Made by a program: the position numbers and the translations under genes. 64,000 nucleotides of DNA from the NCBI RefSeq assembly GCF_000767055.1, contig NZ_CP006764.1, positions 806,001 to 870,000 on the forward strand. Direction: 5' to 3'. Shown piece after piece: positions 42,248 to 53,140 of this stretch. The stretch comes from Corynebacterium doosanense CAU 212 = DSM 45436 (GTDB taxonomy: Bacteria > Actinomycetota > Actinomycetes > Mycobacteriales > Mycobacteriaceae). Within the stretch, counting starts at the first letter, position 1. The number at the start of each line of letters is the position of its first letter. Under the pieces are notes generated by a model. The model was given only the letters and a program-made list of their open reading frames with translations, ran no database searches and was not told where the DNA came from.

Positions 42248-43084
42248 ATGTCTGATCTCCCCACCGGCGTAGTCTTGGCCGCGACCCCGCTCGGCAACAT
42301 CGGCGACGCCTCGACCCGGCTCCGGGACGCCCTGGCCACCGCGGATGTCATCGCCGCGGAGGACACCCGCCGCACCCGCGCGCTGGCCACGGCGCTCGGG
42401 GTGGAGATCGCCGGGCGCATCGTCTCCAACTTCGACCACAACGAGGCCTCCCGGGTGACGGGGCTTCTCGACGCCGCCCGCTCCGGCACCGTGCTGGTGG
42501 TCACCGACGCGGGCATGCCGCTGGTGTCGGACCCGGGCCTCTCGCTCGTCGACGCCGCCCACACCGCCGGCATCCCGGTCACCTGCATCCCCGGGCCCTC
42601 GGCGGTGCCGACGGCACTGGCGCTCTCCGGCCTCAACGTCGCCCACTTCATCTTCGACGGCTTCGCGCCGCGCAAGCAGGGGGCTAGGCGCGCCTGGCTG
42701 GAGTCGCTGGCCACGGAGAGGCGGGCAGTGTGTTTCTTCGAGTCTCCCCACCGCATCGACGACACTCTGGCCGCGGCAGCGGAGGTGCTGGGGGAGCGCC
42801 GGGCAGCGGTGTGTCGGGAGCTGACCAAGACCTACGAGGAGGTGCGCCGCGGCAGCCTGGCCGAGCTCGCCGAGTGGGCGGGCGAGGGGGTCCGGGGTGA
42901 GATCACGGTGGTCATCGAGGGGGTCACCGGCGATGAGGTGAAGGATGTCGATGAGCTGGTACCGGCCGTCGAAAAGCTCGTGGAATCTGGGGTGCGTCTC
43001 AAGGAGGCGTGCAAGACGGTGTCCGGAACCCACAAGGTGTCCACGCGCGAGCTGTACGAGGCCGTGCTCGCCGCCAGGCAGTGA
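42248..43084 (+). CDS. rsmI: 16S rRNA (cytidine(1402)-2'-O)-methyltransferase
   Basis: 278 residues of the tetrapyrrole-methylase fold: GVVLAATPLGNIGDASTRL at the N-terminus, VIAAEDTRRTRAL, VVTDAGMPLVSDPGLSLV and IPGPSAVPTALALSG for SAM binding, then FFESPHRIDDTL and CRELTKTYEE. Methylates C1402 in the decoding centre. The C-terminal portion ends with a helical domain. ATG 42248 (MSDLPTG) is chosen; the nearby GGAGG is only 2 nt away and is probably not used. Confidence 0.94.
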   Translation: MSDLPTGVVLAATPLGNIGDASTRLRDALATADVIAAEDTRRTRALATALGVEIAGRIVSNFDHNEASRVTGLLDAARSGTVLVVTDAGMPLVSDPGLSLVDAAHTAGIPVTCIPGPSAVPTALALSGLNVAHFIFDGFAPRKQGARRAWLESLATERRAVCFFESPHRIDDTLAAAAEVLGERRAAVCRELTKTYEEVRRGSLAELAEWAGEGVRGEITVVIEGVTGDEVKDVDELVPAVEKLVESGVRLKEACKTVSGTHKVSTRELYEAVLAARQ

Positions 43085-43106
43085 CCTGCGACGCATTTAT
43101 GCAATA

Positions 43107-43122
43107 GTTACGAAGTTGTGAC
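43107..43122. promoter_or_regulatory. 11-bp-spaced half-sites upstream of betP (MtrA-type)
   Basis: GTTAC (43107-43111) and GTGAC (43118-43122) repeat at 11 bp, about 145 bp before the betP start. MtrA is known to bind in front of betP in C. glutamicum; the match here is to two half-sites only. Confidence 0.4.
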
Positions 43123-43263
43123 TCTAGGGGCCCCAATAAGCGCGGCCACCAGCGCAAACACCGGACAGGGATCGGCGATAAGCCTGGAACTTTGCCGTGA
43201 TTTTCTGCATATTCCCTTCTCAGGATTTCCCCTTTGAGCTGGGAAAAACCACACTGACCACTT

Positions 43264-45060
43264 ATGTCAGAGAAATTCCCAGATACTCCACCGGAGGAAC
43301 TCCTCCACGACAAGAATCCCGACTACCGGGCCGAGACGAACGCCACCGGATCGACCTCCGCCACCAGCGAACTCGCCGCCATGATCGAGCGGGAGAAGGA
43401 CCTCTCCCACGCCCCCGACTTGGACACCCTGATCGAGCGTGCATCCGACCGCAGCGATCCCAAGATCGACTGGGCCGTTGTGGTGCCGGCGCTCGTGCTC
43501 GCGCTCGGCGTGGTCGCCTGAGGCCTGCTCGCCGAAGACAACTTCGTGAACACCGCCTCGACGGCCTTCGGCTGGGTCATTAACAACCTGGGCTGGGCCT
43601 TCGTGCTCTTCGGCACGGTCTTCGTGGCCTTCGTGTTTGTCATCGCCTTCAGCAAGTTCGGCTCGATCCGCCTCGGCGCGGTCAACGAGCAACCGGAGTT
43701 CCGTACCGTCTCCTGGATCTCCATGATGTTCGCCGCCGGCATGGGCATCGGCCTGATGTTCTTCGGCGCCTCCGAGCCGCTGGCCTTCTACCGCGACGGC
43801 GTCCCGGGGCACGAGTCCCACGAAGTGGGCACCGCCATGGCCACCGCGATGTACCACTGGACGCTGCACCCCTGGGCGATCTACGCCATCGTCGGCCTGG
43901 CCATCGCCTACTCCACCTACCGCATCGGCCGTAGGCAGCTCATCTCCCAGGCGTTTGTCCCCCTGGTGGGGCAGAAGCTTGCCGACGGCTGGCTGGGCAA
44001 GCTCATCGACATCCTGGCCATCTTCGCCACCATCTTCGGCACCGCCTGCTCCCTGGGTCTCGGCGCGCTGCAGATCCGCTCCGGCCTCGAGGCCTCCGGC
44101 TTCGTCGACAGCCCGGGCATGGGCCTGGTCATCGGCATCGTCTCCGTGCTCACGCTCGCCTTCGTCCTCTCCGCCATGTCCGGCGTGGGCAAGGGCATCC
44201 AGTACCTCTCCAACGCCAACATGGTGCTGGCGGCGATTCTGGCGCTCTTCGTCTTCGTCGCCGGCCCGTCGCTGGTGCAGCTCAACCTGCTGCCGACCTC
44301 GATCGGCAATTACTTCAGCCAGTTCTTCGAGATGGCCGGGCGCACCGCCGCCTCCGCCGACGGCGCCGCCGGCGAGTGGCTCTCCGGCTGGACCATCTTC
44401 TACTGGGCCTGGTGGATCTCCTGGTCGCCGTTCGTGGGCATGTTCCTCGCGCGCATCTCCCGCGGCCGCTCCATCCGCGAGTTCTGCCTCGGCGTCATGC
44501 TCGTCCCGGCGGGCGTGTCCACGGTCTGGTTCTCCATCATGGGCGGCACCGCCATCCGCATGGAACAGGAGGGCAACTCCATCTACGGCGGTGGCACCAC
44601 CGAGGAGCAGCTGTTCAACCTGCTGCACAACCTCCCGCTCGGCCAGATCATGGGCGTTGTGGCCATCATCCTGCTGGGCACCTTCTTCATCACCTCCGCG
44701 GACTCCGCCTCCACGGTGATGGGCTCCATGTCCCAGAACGGCGCCTCCAACGCCAAACCGTGGCTGTCCGCGGTGTGGGGCATCATTGCCGCGCTGGTCG
44801 GCCTGACCCTGCTGGTCGCCGGCGGTGATGAGGCACTGACCTCCCTGCAGAACGTCACCATCGTCGCGGCGACGCCGTTCCTGCTCATCGTCATCGCGCT
44901 GATGTTCGCCATCGTCAAGGACCTCAGCACCGACGTCATCTACCTGGACCACCGTGAGCAGCAGCGATTCCAGCGTCAGCTGGCCATCGAACGTCGCCTG
45001 CACCGCGAGGCCCTCCACCGCGAGCAGAAGCGCGAGCGCCGCCGAAGCGCCGACGTCTAA
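43264..45060 (+). pseudogene. betP: Glycine betaine transporter BetP, interrupted by in-frame TGA
   Basis: Reads as a 598-residue BCCT carrier if the TGA at 43519-43521 (codon 86) is passed. Before it: an acidic regulatory N-tail and the start of TM1 (IDWAVVVPALVLALGVVA). After it, in the same frame: [19 protein letters not shown], the glycine-rich [16 protein letters not shown] of TM3, the Trp-rich [20 protein letters not shown], and a basic C-terminal osmosensing helix. A Trp codon (TGG) is expected at 86, so one G-to-A change explains the stop. Restart at GTG 43546 would lose TM1. Could be a true nonsense mutation, a sequencing error or read-through. Osmotic uptake of betaine would depend on other carriers. 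Confidence 0.85.
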
Positions 45061-45074
45061 CTCCTCCCGGCCCG

Positions 45075-45112
45075 AACCGCGTCACCCCACCACCCTGGGG
45101 GGCGCGGTTTTT
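45075..45112 (+). terminator. Intrinsic terminator after betP
   Basis: AACCGCG (45075-45081) pairs with CGCGGTT (45103-45109), strengthened by an inner CCCC/GGGG pairing, then a T-run. Confidence 0.8.
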
Positions 45113-45123
45113 GCGTGGTCACT

Positions 45124-45129
45124 TAAACT
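45124..45129 (+). promoter_or_regulatory. -10 hexamer for metS
   Basis: TAAACT, 7 nt before ATG 45137, just after the betP terminator. Confidence 0.55.
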
Positions 45130-45136
45130 CGGGGCC

Positions 45137-46978
45137 ATGACTTCTGATTCCCAGCCCGTGCTCGTCTGCGTTGCCTGGCCGTACGCCAACGGCCCCCGCC
45201 ACATCGGCCATGTTGCAGGGTTCGGCGTGCCGTCCGACGTGTTCGCGCGTTACCAGCGCATGGCGGGCAAGGACGTGCTCATGGTCTCGGGAACCGACGA
45301 GCACGGCACCCCGCTGCTCGTGCAGGCGGACAAGGAGGGCGTGTCCGTCCGGGACATGGCGGACCGCTACAACGAGCAGATCGTCGAGGACCTCGCCGGG
45401 CTCGGCCTCTCCTACGACCTGTTCACCCGCACCACCACCCGCAACCACTACGCCGTGGTCCAGGAGCTGTTCACCGGGCTACACGCCAACGGGTACATGA
45501 TCAAGGAGACGACGCTGGGGGCGATCTCGCCGTCGACAGGCCGTACCCTGCCGGACCGCTACATCGAGGGAACCTGCCCCATCTGCGGTGCCACCGACGC
45601 GCGCGGCGACCAGTGCGACACCTGCGGCAACCAGCTCGACCCCTCCGACCTCATCGACCCGGTGTCGAAGATCAACGGCGAGACCCCGAAATTCGTGGAG
45701 ACCGAGCACTTCCTGCTTGACCTTCCCTCGCTTGCCGACGCCCTGAAAACCTGGCTCGAGGGACGCACCGACTGGCGCCCCAACGTGCTGAAGTTCTCCC
45801 TCAACCTGCTCGAGGACCTGCGCCCGCGCGCCATGACCCGCGACATCGACTGGGGCGTGCCCATTCCCGTCGACGGCTGGGAGGACGACAACGCCAAGAA
45901 GCTCTACGTCTGGTTCGACGCAGTCATCGGCTACCTCTCCGCCTCCATCGAGTGGGCCTACCGCTCGGGTGACGAAGACGCCTGGAAGCGCTGGTGGCAG
46001 GACCCCTCCACGCCCGGCTACTACTTCATGGGCAAGGACAACATCACCTTCCACTCCCAGATCTGGCCGGCCGAGCTCATCGGCTACGCCGGCCAGGGCT
46101 CGAAGGGCGGCGAGCAGCACCGCTTCGGCGAGCTCAACCTCCCCACCGAGGTCGTCTCCTCGGAATTCCTCACCATGTCCGGTTCGAAGTTCTCCTCCTC
46201 CAAGGGCGTGGTCATCTACGTCAAGGACTTCCTCAAGGAATTCGGCGCGGATGCGCTGCGGTACTTCATCGCCGTCGCCGGCCCGGAGACCACCGACACC
46301 GACTTCACCTGGGACGAGTTCGTCCGCCGCATCAACAACGAGCTGGCCAACGGCTGGGGCAACCTGGTCAACCGGACGGTGTCCATGGCCCACAAGAACT
46401 TCGGCTCCGTCCCCGCGCCGGGCACGCTGACCGAATCCGACCAGCGGCTGCTGGATCTGGCCGCACAGACCATGATTGATGTCGGCCAGTCGCTGCACGC
46501 GGCGAAGTTCAAGAACGGCATAGGCGCCGTCATGCACTTGGTGGGGGAGGCGAACGCCTACATCGCCGAGCAGGAGCCGTGGAAGCTGGCCAAGGAGGAG
46601 GCCAGCCGCGAGCGCCTGGCCACCGTCCTGTGGACGGCGCTGCAGGTCGTCTCCGACTGCAACGTCATGCTCACCCCTTACCTCCCGCACACGGCGCAGG
46701 CCGTGCACGAGACCCTCGGGCGCACCGGCACCTGGGCTGCAATGCCGGAGATCCGCGACGTCGCCGACGAGTCCCCGATCGACCCCGTCGGCGTCGGCGT
46801 GCCGGACAAGGGCCGCACGTACAAGATCATCACCGGCGACTACTCGAGCCAGCAGGCGGTATGGGAGCGTATCGACGTCGTCCCCGGCACCGAACTGCGT
46901 AAACCCCAGCCACTGGTGACCAAGCTCGACCCCGAGCTCGGCGAGACGGGCCCCGAGTGGGCACGCGTGATCAAGTGA
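45137..46978 (+). CDS. metS: Methionine--tRNA ligase
   Basis: 613 residues, class I. HIGH motif at His22-His25 ([10 protein letters not shown]); a zinc knuckle with Cys147, Cys150, Cys160 and Cys163 (CPIC...CDTC); a KMSKS-equivalent loop KFSSSKG near 349-355; and the anticodon-binding helical domain with [14 protein letters not shown]. There is no C-terminal EMAPII-like dimerisation domain. ATG 45137 ([19 protein letters not shown]) starts directly before the Rossmann fold. Confidence 0.96.
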   Translation: MTSDSQPVLVCVAWPYANGPRHIGHVAGFGVPSDVFARYQRMAGKDVLMVSGTDEHGTPLLVQADKEGVSVRDMADRYNEQIVEDLAGLGLSYDLFTRTTTRNHYAVVQELFTGLHANGYMIKETTLGAISPSTGRTLPDRYIEGTCPICGATDARGDQCDTCGNQLDPSDLIDPVSKINGETPKFVETEHFLLDLPSLADALKTWLEGRTDWRPNVLKFSLNLLEDLRPRAMTRDIDWGVPIPVDGWEDDNAKKLYVWFDAVIGYLSASIEWAYRSGDEDAWKRWWQDPSTPGYYFMGKDNITFHSQIWPAELIGYAGQGSKGGEQHRFGELNLPTEVVSSEFLTMSGSKFSSSKGVVIYVKDFLKEFGADALRYFIAVAGPETTDTDFTWDEFVRRINNELANGWGNLVNRTVSMAHKNFGSVPAPGTLTESDQRLLDLAAQTMIDVGQSLHAAKFKNGIGAVMHLVGEANAYIAEQEPWKLAKEEASRERLATVLWTALQVVSDCNVMLTPYLPHTAQAVHETLGRTGTWAAMPEIRDVADESPIDPVGVGVPDKGRTYKIITGDYSSQQAVWERIDVVPGTELRKPQPLVTKLDPELGETGPEWARVIK

Positions 46979-48183
46979 GGGCGGCGCGGGGACTGCCCGT
47001 AGCCCTGATCTTCCTGGCCGTCGCCGCTGCGGCGCTCAACCTGCGTGCCGGAATCGCCTCGGTCGGCTCGGTGCTCGACGACGTGCTCACGTCCTTCGGG
47101 GTCTCCGGCTCCTACGCGGGGATGGTCACCGCGCTCCCCGGGGTGTGCTTCGCCATCATGGGCCTGGCCGCCGTGCCCATCGCCCGCCGGCTCGGTCTGG
47201 CACGCACACTGCTGTCCGGCATGCTGCTCACCCTCGTCGGCGTGGCCATTCGCCCCTGGGTGAATGACGCCTGGGTGTTCCTGGGCCTCAGCGCCCTGGT
47301 GGTCGCGGGCATTGCGCTAGCCAACGTGCTGCTGCCGGCGTGGATCAAGCTGCACGGCGGGCGGCACATCGTCACCCTCATGACGCTGAACACCGCGTTT
47401 CTCGGGGTCTCCAGTGCGATCGGCCCACTGAGCGCCGTGCTCTACGAGGGGCCGGACGGTTGGCGCCGTGCGCTGTTCTTCTGGGCCTCCATCGCCGTGG
47501 CCCAGGTGGTGGTGTGGGTGATCGTGGCGTTGCGCACCGGCTACGACTTCCCGGCCAGCCAGCGCGCCGCCGGCGAGTCCCGCGGCCCGTCACTGCTGAA
47601 GGCCCCGACGGCGATCTTCCTCATGCTGTTCTTCGGCATGCAGTCCATGAACGCCTATGTTCAGATGGGTTACCTTCCGCAGATCGTCGTCGACGGCGGG
47701 GGCTCCGCGAACCTCGGGTCCCTGGCGATTGCGATGGTCGGCGCGCTAAACATCCTCGGCGGCATCGTCATGCCCAAGCTGGTGGACAAGCTGCAGACCC
47801 TGACACCCACGGTGATCATCCTGTCCGCATTCGCCGTCGCCGGCTACCTCGGCCTCATGTTCGCCCCGGCGAGCCTCGCGCTGCTGTGGGGTGTCGTTCT
47901 CGGCCTCGGCGGCTGGGCGTTCCCCACCGCCCTGGCGCTGATCGTGGCGCGCTCCCGCGCTCCGGAGGTCACCGCCCGGCTGTCCGGGTTTGTTCAGCCG
48001 GTCGGCTACGTCCTGGCTGCGGCGGGTCCCATGATCATCGGCCTAGTCTACACCCCGGACTCGCCCAACTGGACGCCGATCCTCATCGGTCTCATCGCGG
48101 CTTCGGCGCTGCAGGGGATCATCGGTGCGCGTGCGTCGCGCCGCGGATTCATCGACGACGAACTCGCAGCTCACGGCGCTTAA
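46975..48183 (+). CDS. CynX/NimT-type MFS transporter
   Basis: 402 residues, twelve membrane helices. The first helix [21 protein letters not shown] carries the Asn-Leu-Arg pattern of the CynX/NimT (cyanate/nitroimidazole) branch; [14 protein letters not shown] and [15 protein letters not shown] are the usual cytosolic loops. Substrate unknown. GTG 46975 gives a GTGA overlap with the metS stop; a GTG at 46957 is also open. Probably co-transcribed with metS. Confidence 0.85.
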   Translation: MRAARGLPVALIFLAVAAAALNLRAGIASVGSVLDDVLTSFGVSGSYAGMVTALPGVCFAIMGLAAVPIARRLGLARTLLSGMLLTLVGVAIRPWVNDAWVFLGLSALVVAGIALANVLLPAWIKLHGGRHIVTLMTLNTAFLGVSSAIGPLSAVLYEGPDGWRRALFFWASIAVAQVVVWVIVALRTGYDFPASQRAAGESRGPSLLKAPTAIFLMLFFGMQSMNAYVQMGYLPQIVVDGGGSANLGSLAIAMVGALNILGGIVMPKLVDKLQTLTPTVIILSAFAVAGYLGLMFAPASLALLWGVVLGLGGWAFPTALALIVARSRAPEVTARLSGFVQPVGYVLAAAGPMIIGLVYTPDSPNWTPILIGLIAASALQGIIGARASRRGFIDDELAAHGA

Positions 48184-48207
48184 CGGGGGCGTGTCCACGC
48201 CATAGTG

Positions 48208-48213
48208 TTTAGT
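48208..48213 (+). promoter_or_regulatory. -10 hexamer for recQ-like gene
   Basis: TTTAGT, 8 nt before ATG 48222. Confidence 0.35.
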
Positions 48214-48221
48214 GGGGTGCC

Positions 48222-50297
48222 ATGGGACAGAACATTGCACTGAAGACCGACGCCGACGCCTTGTTGGCGGCCATCGCGGGGCCGGGGGCCGCGCTTCGCG
48301 ACGACCAGTGGGCCGCCATCGACGCCCTGGTCAATGACCACCGACGCATGCTGGTGGTGCAGCGCACCGGCTGGGGAAAGTCCGCCGTCTACTTCATCGC
48401 CGCCAAACTCCTGCGCCAGGCCGGCCGGGGGCCCAGCCTGATCATTTCCCCGCTGCTCGCGCTCATGCGCAACCAGGTCGACGCGGCATCGAAGGCGGGC
48501 ATCCGCGCGGCGACGTTGAACTCCGCGAACATGACCGAGTGGCAGGGCATCGAGGATCAGGTGCGCCGCGGTGAGATCGACGTGCTGCTGGTCAGCCCCG
48601 AGCGCCTGAACAACCCGCAGTTCCGGGAGACCGTCCTGCCCGGTCTGGCGGAGACCGTGGGCATGGTCGTGGTGGACGAGGCGCACTGCATCTCCGATTG
48701 GGGGCACGACTTCCGGCCCGACTACCGCCGCATCCGCGATCTGCTCGCCGAGCTGCGCCCCGAGGTTCCCGTGCTGGCCACCACGGCCACGGCGAACGAC
48801 CGCGTGGTGGCCGACGTCCAGGCACAGCTCGGCGAGGGCACCGGCGTGCTGCGCGGCGGCCTCGACCGCGCGTCACTGCACCTCTCCGTGGTCGAGTTGG
48901 AGGATTCTCGGCGCCGCCCGGCCTGGGTGGCTACCGTCCTGGAGCAGCTGGAGGGCTCGGGCATCATCTACTGCCTCACCGTCTCGGCGGCGGAGGATCT
49001 CGCCGAGGCCCTGGAGACCGCCGGCTGGACCGTCGCCTCCTACACCGGGCGTACGGAAGCGGGGGAGCGTGAGCGGCTGGAGAAGGCGCTGATCGGCAAC
49101 GAGCTCAAGGCCCTGGTGGCCACCAGCGCGCTGGGCATGGGATTCGACAAACCCGACCTCGGGTTTGTCATCCACTTCGGCGCCCCGAGCTCACCGGTGT
49201 CCTACTACCAGCAGGTCGGCCGCGCCGGGCGTGGCACAGACCACGCCGATGTCATCCTCCTGCCGGGTTCGGAGGACCAGGCGATCTGGGATTACTTCGC
49301 CTCCGTCTCCTTCCCCGACGAGGCGACGGTGCGCACCCTGCTCAACGCCCTGGGCCACGAAGCACAGTCGACGCCGAAGCTGGAGTCCTCGGTGGATCTC
49401 TCCCGCTCCCGCCTGGAGCAGACCCTGAAGGTGCTTGACGTCGACGGCGCCGTCAGCCGCGTCCAGGGCGGATGGATCTCCACCGGCCAGCCATGGTCCT
49501 ACGACGCCACGCGCTACGCGGCGGTGGACGCTGCCCGCACCAACGAGCAGAACGCCATGGTGGAGTATGAGAAGACCGAAGAATGCCGGATGCTCTACCT
49601 GCGCCGGCAACTTGACGACACGACCGCCACCGAACCCTGCGGACGCTGCGACAACTGCACGGGCCGCACCTGGGACGTCACGGTGGACGCGCGGCTAGAA
49701 GAGCGTATCGACGCCCGCCTCACCGCCCCCGGCGTGCGACTGACCGCCCGCAAGCAGTGGCCGACGGGCATCTCCGTGCGCGGCAAGATCGCCGGCGTCG
49801 AGGCCGGCCGGGCACTGGGCAGGCTCAACGACGTCGCCCGCGGGCCCGCCCTTCGTGCGCTTCTCGCTGAGCCGGGGTGGAGGCCGACGAGTCCCTGGAA
49901 GCAAGACACGTGGCTGCCGCGCATCGTCGCGGTGCTGGCTGACTGGGACTGGTCCGAGCGGCCCGTCGCCGTAGTGGCATTGGGGCAGGTCGACCCGGAG
50001 CGTACGGCGTTCCTGGCCGCGCTGGCCGAGGCCGTCGCCGCGGTCGGGCGGATGGAATACGCCGGGGTGCTGGAGGTCGCGCCGAACGCCGTCGAGGTCA
50101 CCGCGCAGAACTCGGCCTACCGCGTGCGTGGGCTGCTGGACCACTGGGACTACTCTTCGGCACCCGCAGGTGAGGGCCCGGTGCTGCTGCTGACCGATGT
50201 GGTGGAGACAGGCTGGTCGGTGACCGTCGCCGGGCACGGGATCCACGAGCGCACCGGGCGGACGGTGTTGCCGCTCGCGGTGGCGAGTAGGGGGTAG
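48222..50297 (+). CDS. recQ: RecQ-family ATP-dependent DNA helicase
   Basis: 691 residues. Motif 0/I: RDDQWAAIDAL and RTGWGKSAVYF (Walker A at 49-54); motif II VVDEAHCISDWGHDFRPDYRRI with the RecQ aromatic loop; motif V/VI ATSALGMGFDKPD and QQVGRAGRG. A RecQ-type zinc region follows (EECRMLYLRRQL ... CGRCDNC). The C-terminal half (about 480-691) is not a canonical RQC-HRDC pair; it contains a phosphoribosyltransferase-like end with LLLTDVVETGWSVTV. 3'-5' helicase in recombination or repair. Confidence 0.9.
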   Translation: MGQNIALKTDADALLAAIAGPGAALRDDQWAAIDALVNDHRRMLVVQRTGWGKSAVYFIAAKLLRQAGRGPSLIISPLLALMRNQVDAASKAGIRAATLNSANMTEWQGIEDQVRRGEIDVLLVSPERLNNPQFRETVLPGLAETVGMVVVDEAHCISDWGHDFRPDYRRIRDLLAELRPEVPVLATTATANDRVVADVQAQLGEGTGVLRGGLDRASLHLSVVELEDSRRRPAWVATVLEQLEGSGIIYCLTVSAAEDLAEALETAGWTVASYTGRTEAGERERLEKALIGNELKALVATSALGMGFDKPDLGFVIHFGAPSSPVSYYQQVGRAGRGTDHADVILLPGSEDQAIWDYFASVSFPDEATVRTLLNALGHEAQSTPKLESSVDLSRSRLEQTLKVLDVDGAVSRVQGGWISTGQPWSYDATRYAAVDAARTNEQNAMVEYEKTEECRMLYLRRQLDDTTATEPCGRCDNCTGRTWDVTVDARLEERIDARLTAPGVRLTARKQWPTGISVRGKIAGVEAGRALGRLNDVARGPALRALLAEPGWRPTSPWKQDTWLPRIVAVLADWDWSERPVAVVALGQVDPERTAFLAALAEAVAAVGRMEYAGVLEVAPNAVEVTAQNSAYRVRGLLDHWDYSSAPAGEGPVLLLTDVVETGWSVTVAGHGIHERTGRTVLPLAVASRG

Positions 50298-50300
50298 GTG

Positions 50301-50795
50301 CTAAACCTCCAGCCCCATGTACACCAGGTCCAGCCGCCGCCCGAACTTGTAGCCCACTCCGGGAAGGCGTCCGTGTTCGGCGAACCCGAGTTTGGTGTGC
50401 AGGCCGATGGACGCGGTGTTGCTGCCCTCGATCTTGCCCATGAGGGTCCACACCTCGGGGTCGGCGCGGGCGGCGTCGATAAGCGCCCTCATGAGGGCGG
50501 AACCGACGCCCCGGCCGTGCGCGGCGGGGACGATGTAGACGGAATGGTCCATGGTGTGCCGGTAGCCGTCTGAGGGGAGGAACTGGTCGTAGCTGGCGAA
50601 TCCGAGGAAATCGCCGTCGTCAGATAACGCCACGAGCACCGGGAACCCCTTGGCCTGGCGGGCGCGCACCCACGGGCCGCGTTGCTCCTCGGAGTCGGCG
50701 CGGGAAGTGAAAGTGGCCACGGTTTCCTCCACCGACCAGCGGTGCAGCGCGGTCAGGGCGGGCACGTCGGCGTCGACTGCTTCTCGGATGACCAT
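50301..50795 (-). CDS. GNAT acetyltransferase (phosphinothricin/amino acid acetyltransferase-like)
   Basis: 164 residues. One GNAT domain: IREAVDADVPALTAL, DHSVYIVPAAHGRGVGSALMRALI (acetyl-CoA loop HGRGVG) and the ASIGLHTKLGFAEHGRLPGVGYKFGRRLDLVYM ending typical of phosphinothricin/methionine sulfoximine acetyltransferases. The true substrate is probably an amino acid or toxin analogue. ATG 50795 has TAACCT 7 nt upstream. Divergent from tatD with overlapping -10 sites. Confidence 0.88.
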   Translation of the reverse strand: MVIREAVDADVPALTALHRWSVEETVATFTSRADSEEQRGPWVRARQAKGFPVLVALSDDGDFLGFASYDQFLPSDGYRHTMDHSVYIVPAAHGRGVGSALMRALIDAARADPEVWTLMGKIEGSNTASIGLHTKLGFAEHGRLPGVGYKFGRRLDLVYMGLEV

Positions 50796-50802
50796 GCCTC
50801 CG

Positions 50803-50812
50803 AGGTTAGACT
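50803..50812. promoter_or_regulatory. Overlapping divergent -10 elements (GNAT / tatD)
   Basis: Minus-strand TAACCT (50803-50808) is 7 nt before the GNAT ATG 50795, and plus-strand TAGACT (50807-50812) is 10 nt before the tatD ATG 50823. The two hexamers share the TA at 50807-50808. Confidence 0.5.
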
Positions 50813-50822
50813 GGCCGCCACT

Positions 50823-51659
50823 ATGTCGAAGAAGAAACCTCGCCCCACGTCCGTTCCCGCCGCGCCCATTAAGGGGCTTATCGACGCCCATACCCACCTC
50901 GCCTCTGCCGGGGCATCAACACCGGCGGACATCGACGCCATCGTCGAGCGTGCCGTGGCCGCAGGTGTGGAAAAGCTCTGCACGGTCGGAGACGGGCTCG
51001 CCGAGGCGAAGCTGGCACTCGAGGCGGCCCGGCACAACGACCGGGTCTTCGCGGCCTGTGCGATCCACCCCACCAAGGCGCACGAGCTGGATGAGCAGGC
51101 CCGTGAGGCGCTGACGGAGATGGCCCACGATCCGCGGTGCGTGGCCATCGGTGAAACCGGCATCGACACGTACTGGCTGCAACACGATCCGGAAAAGACC
51201 GCGCCGCTGGAGGTGCAGGAGGAGGCGCTGCGCTGGCACATCGACCTCGCCGTGGAGACGGGCAAAGCGCTGATGATCCACAACCGCGAGGGTGACGAGC
51301 ACCTCATGCGGATTCTTGCCGACGCCCCGCAGCCGACATCCGTGATGCTGCACTGTTTCTCGTCGCCGGTGGACGTTGCCCGCGAGGCGCTGGACCGCGG
51401 GTACGTGCTCAGCTTCGCCGGAAACGCCACCTTCAAGCGCAACGACTATCTGCGCGAGGCTGCGGCGCTGGCCCCGGCGGAGCAGATCCTCGTGGAGACG
51501 GACGCGCCGTACATGACGCCGGAGCCTTTCCGGGGGGCTCGCAACGAGCCGTCGCTCATCGGCCACACCGCGCTCGTGCTGGCGCAGGCCAGGGGAGAAG
51601 CGCCGACCGACTTCGCCGCCCAGGTGAACCGGAACTTCGACCGGGTCTTCGGTGTGTGA
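50823..51659 (+). CDS. tatD: TatD family metal-dependent deoxyribonuclease
   Basis: 278 residues, TIM-barrel amidohydrolase fold. Metal ligands His23 and His25 (IDAHTHLAS), Glu in IGETGIDTYW, His in IHNREGDEH, His in LHCFSS and Asp in ETDAPYMTPEP. 3'-5' exonuclease/AP endonuclease activity in DNA repair is known for the family. ATG 50823 (MSKKKPRPT) starts a short basic tail. Position before rpf2 and ksgA matches C. glutamicum. Confidence 0.94.
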   Translation: MSKKKPRPTSVPAAPIKGLIDAHTHLASAGASTPADIDAIVERAVAAGVEKLCTVGDGLAEAKLALEAARHNDRVFAACAIHPTKAHELDEQAREALTEMAHDPRCVAIGETGIDTYWLQHDPEKTAPLEVQEEALRWHIDLAVETGKALMIHNREGDEHLMRILADAPQPTSVMLHCFSSPVDVAREALDRGYVLSFAGNATFKRNDYLREAAALAPAEQILVETDAPYMTPEPFRGARNEPSLIGHTALVLAQARGEAPTDFAAQVNRNFDRVFGV

Positions 51660-51761
51660 GAAACGCCACAGAGGTTAAAAGCCCCGCTGGGGAGCGGCGG
51701 ATGTGACTGGAGTGGGCCAGTGGGGTGCGTCCCGGGTGTCGGTCTTGAAAAATAACGGTTC

Positions 51762-51789
51762 GTTACCTTATTGTTACCGTCTAGTTTGC
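51762..51789. promoter_or_regulatory. Tandem 11-bp-spaced half-sites upstream of rpf2 (MtrA-type)
   Basis: GTTACC at 51762, GTTACC at 51773 and GTTTGC at 51784, exactly 11 bp apart and in one direction, about 80-107 bp before the rpf2 start. A GCATCC-TCG-GGATGC palindrome follows (51787-51801). The rest of the 209-bp tatD-rpf2 interval shows nothing recognisable. Confidence 0.5.
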
Positions 51790-51847
51790 ATCCTCGGGAT
51801 GCATCCCCACCTGTGAGTCAGGGCGAGACCAGCCCCGACCGGCCTAA

Positions 51848-53029
<1,182 letters not shown>

Positions 53030-53040
53030 CCCGCACGGAC

Positions 53041-53080
53041 ACCGGCAGAACCCCTCCTACGCAGGGGTTCTGCCGGTTTT
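53041..53080 (+). terminator. Intrinsic terminator after rpf2
   Basis: Perfect 15-bp stem: ACCGGCAGAACCCCT (53041-53055) with its complement at 53063-53077, followed by TTT. Confidence 0.93.
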
Positions 53081-53140
53081 CTCATTCGCTGTTACCCTGG
53101 GATGCATAAGCGAACACCGATCGAAAGGAAACGAGTCACC

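Noticed and set aside
43267..45018. 583-codon antisense frame over betP, which could explain the TGA as a non-coding base
   Set aside because: The sense frame carries BCCT motifs on both sides of the stop; the antisense protein is repetitive Gly/Asp/Arg/Glu without domains.
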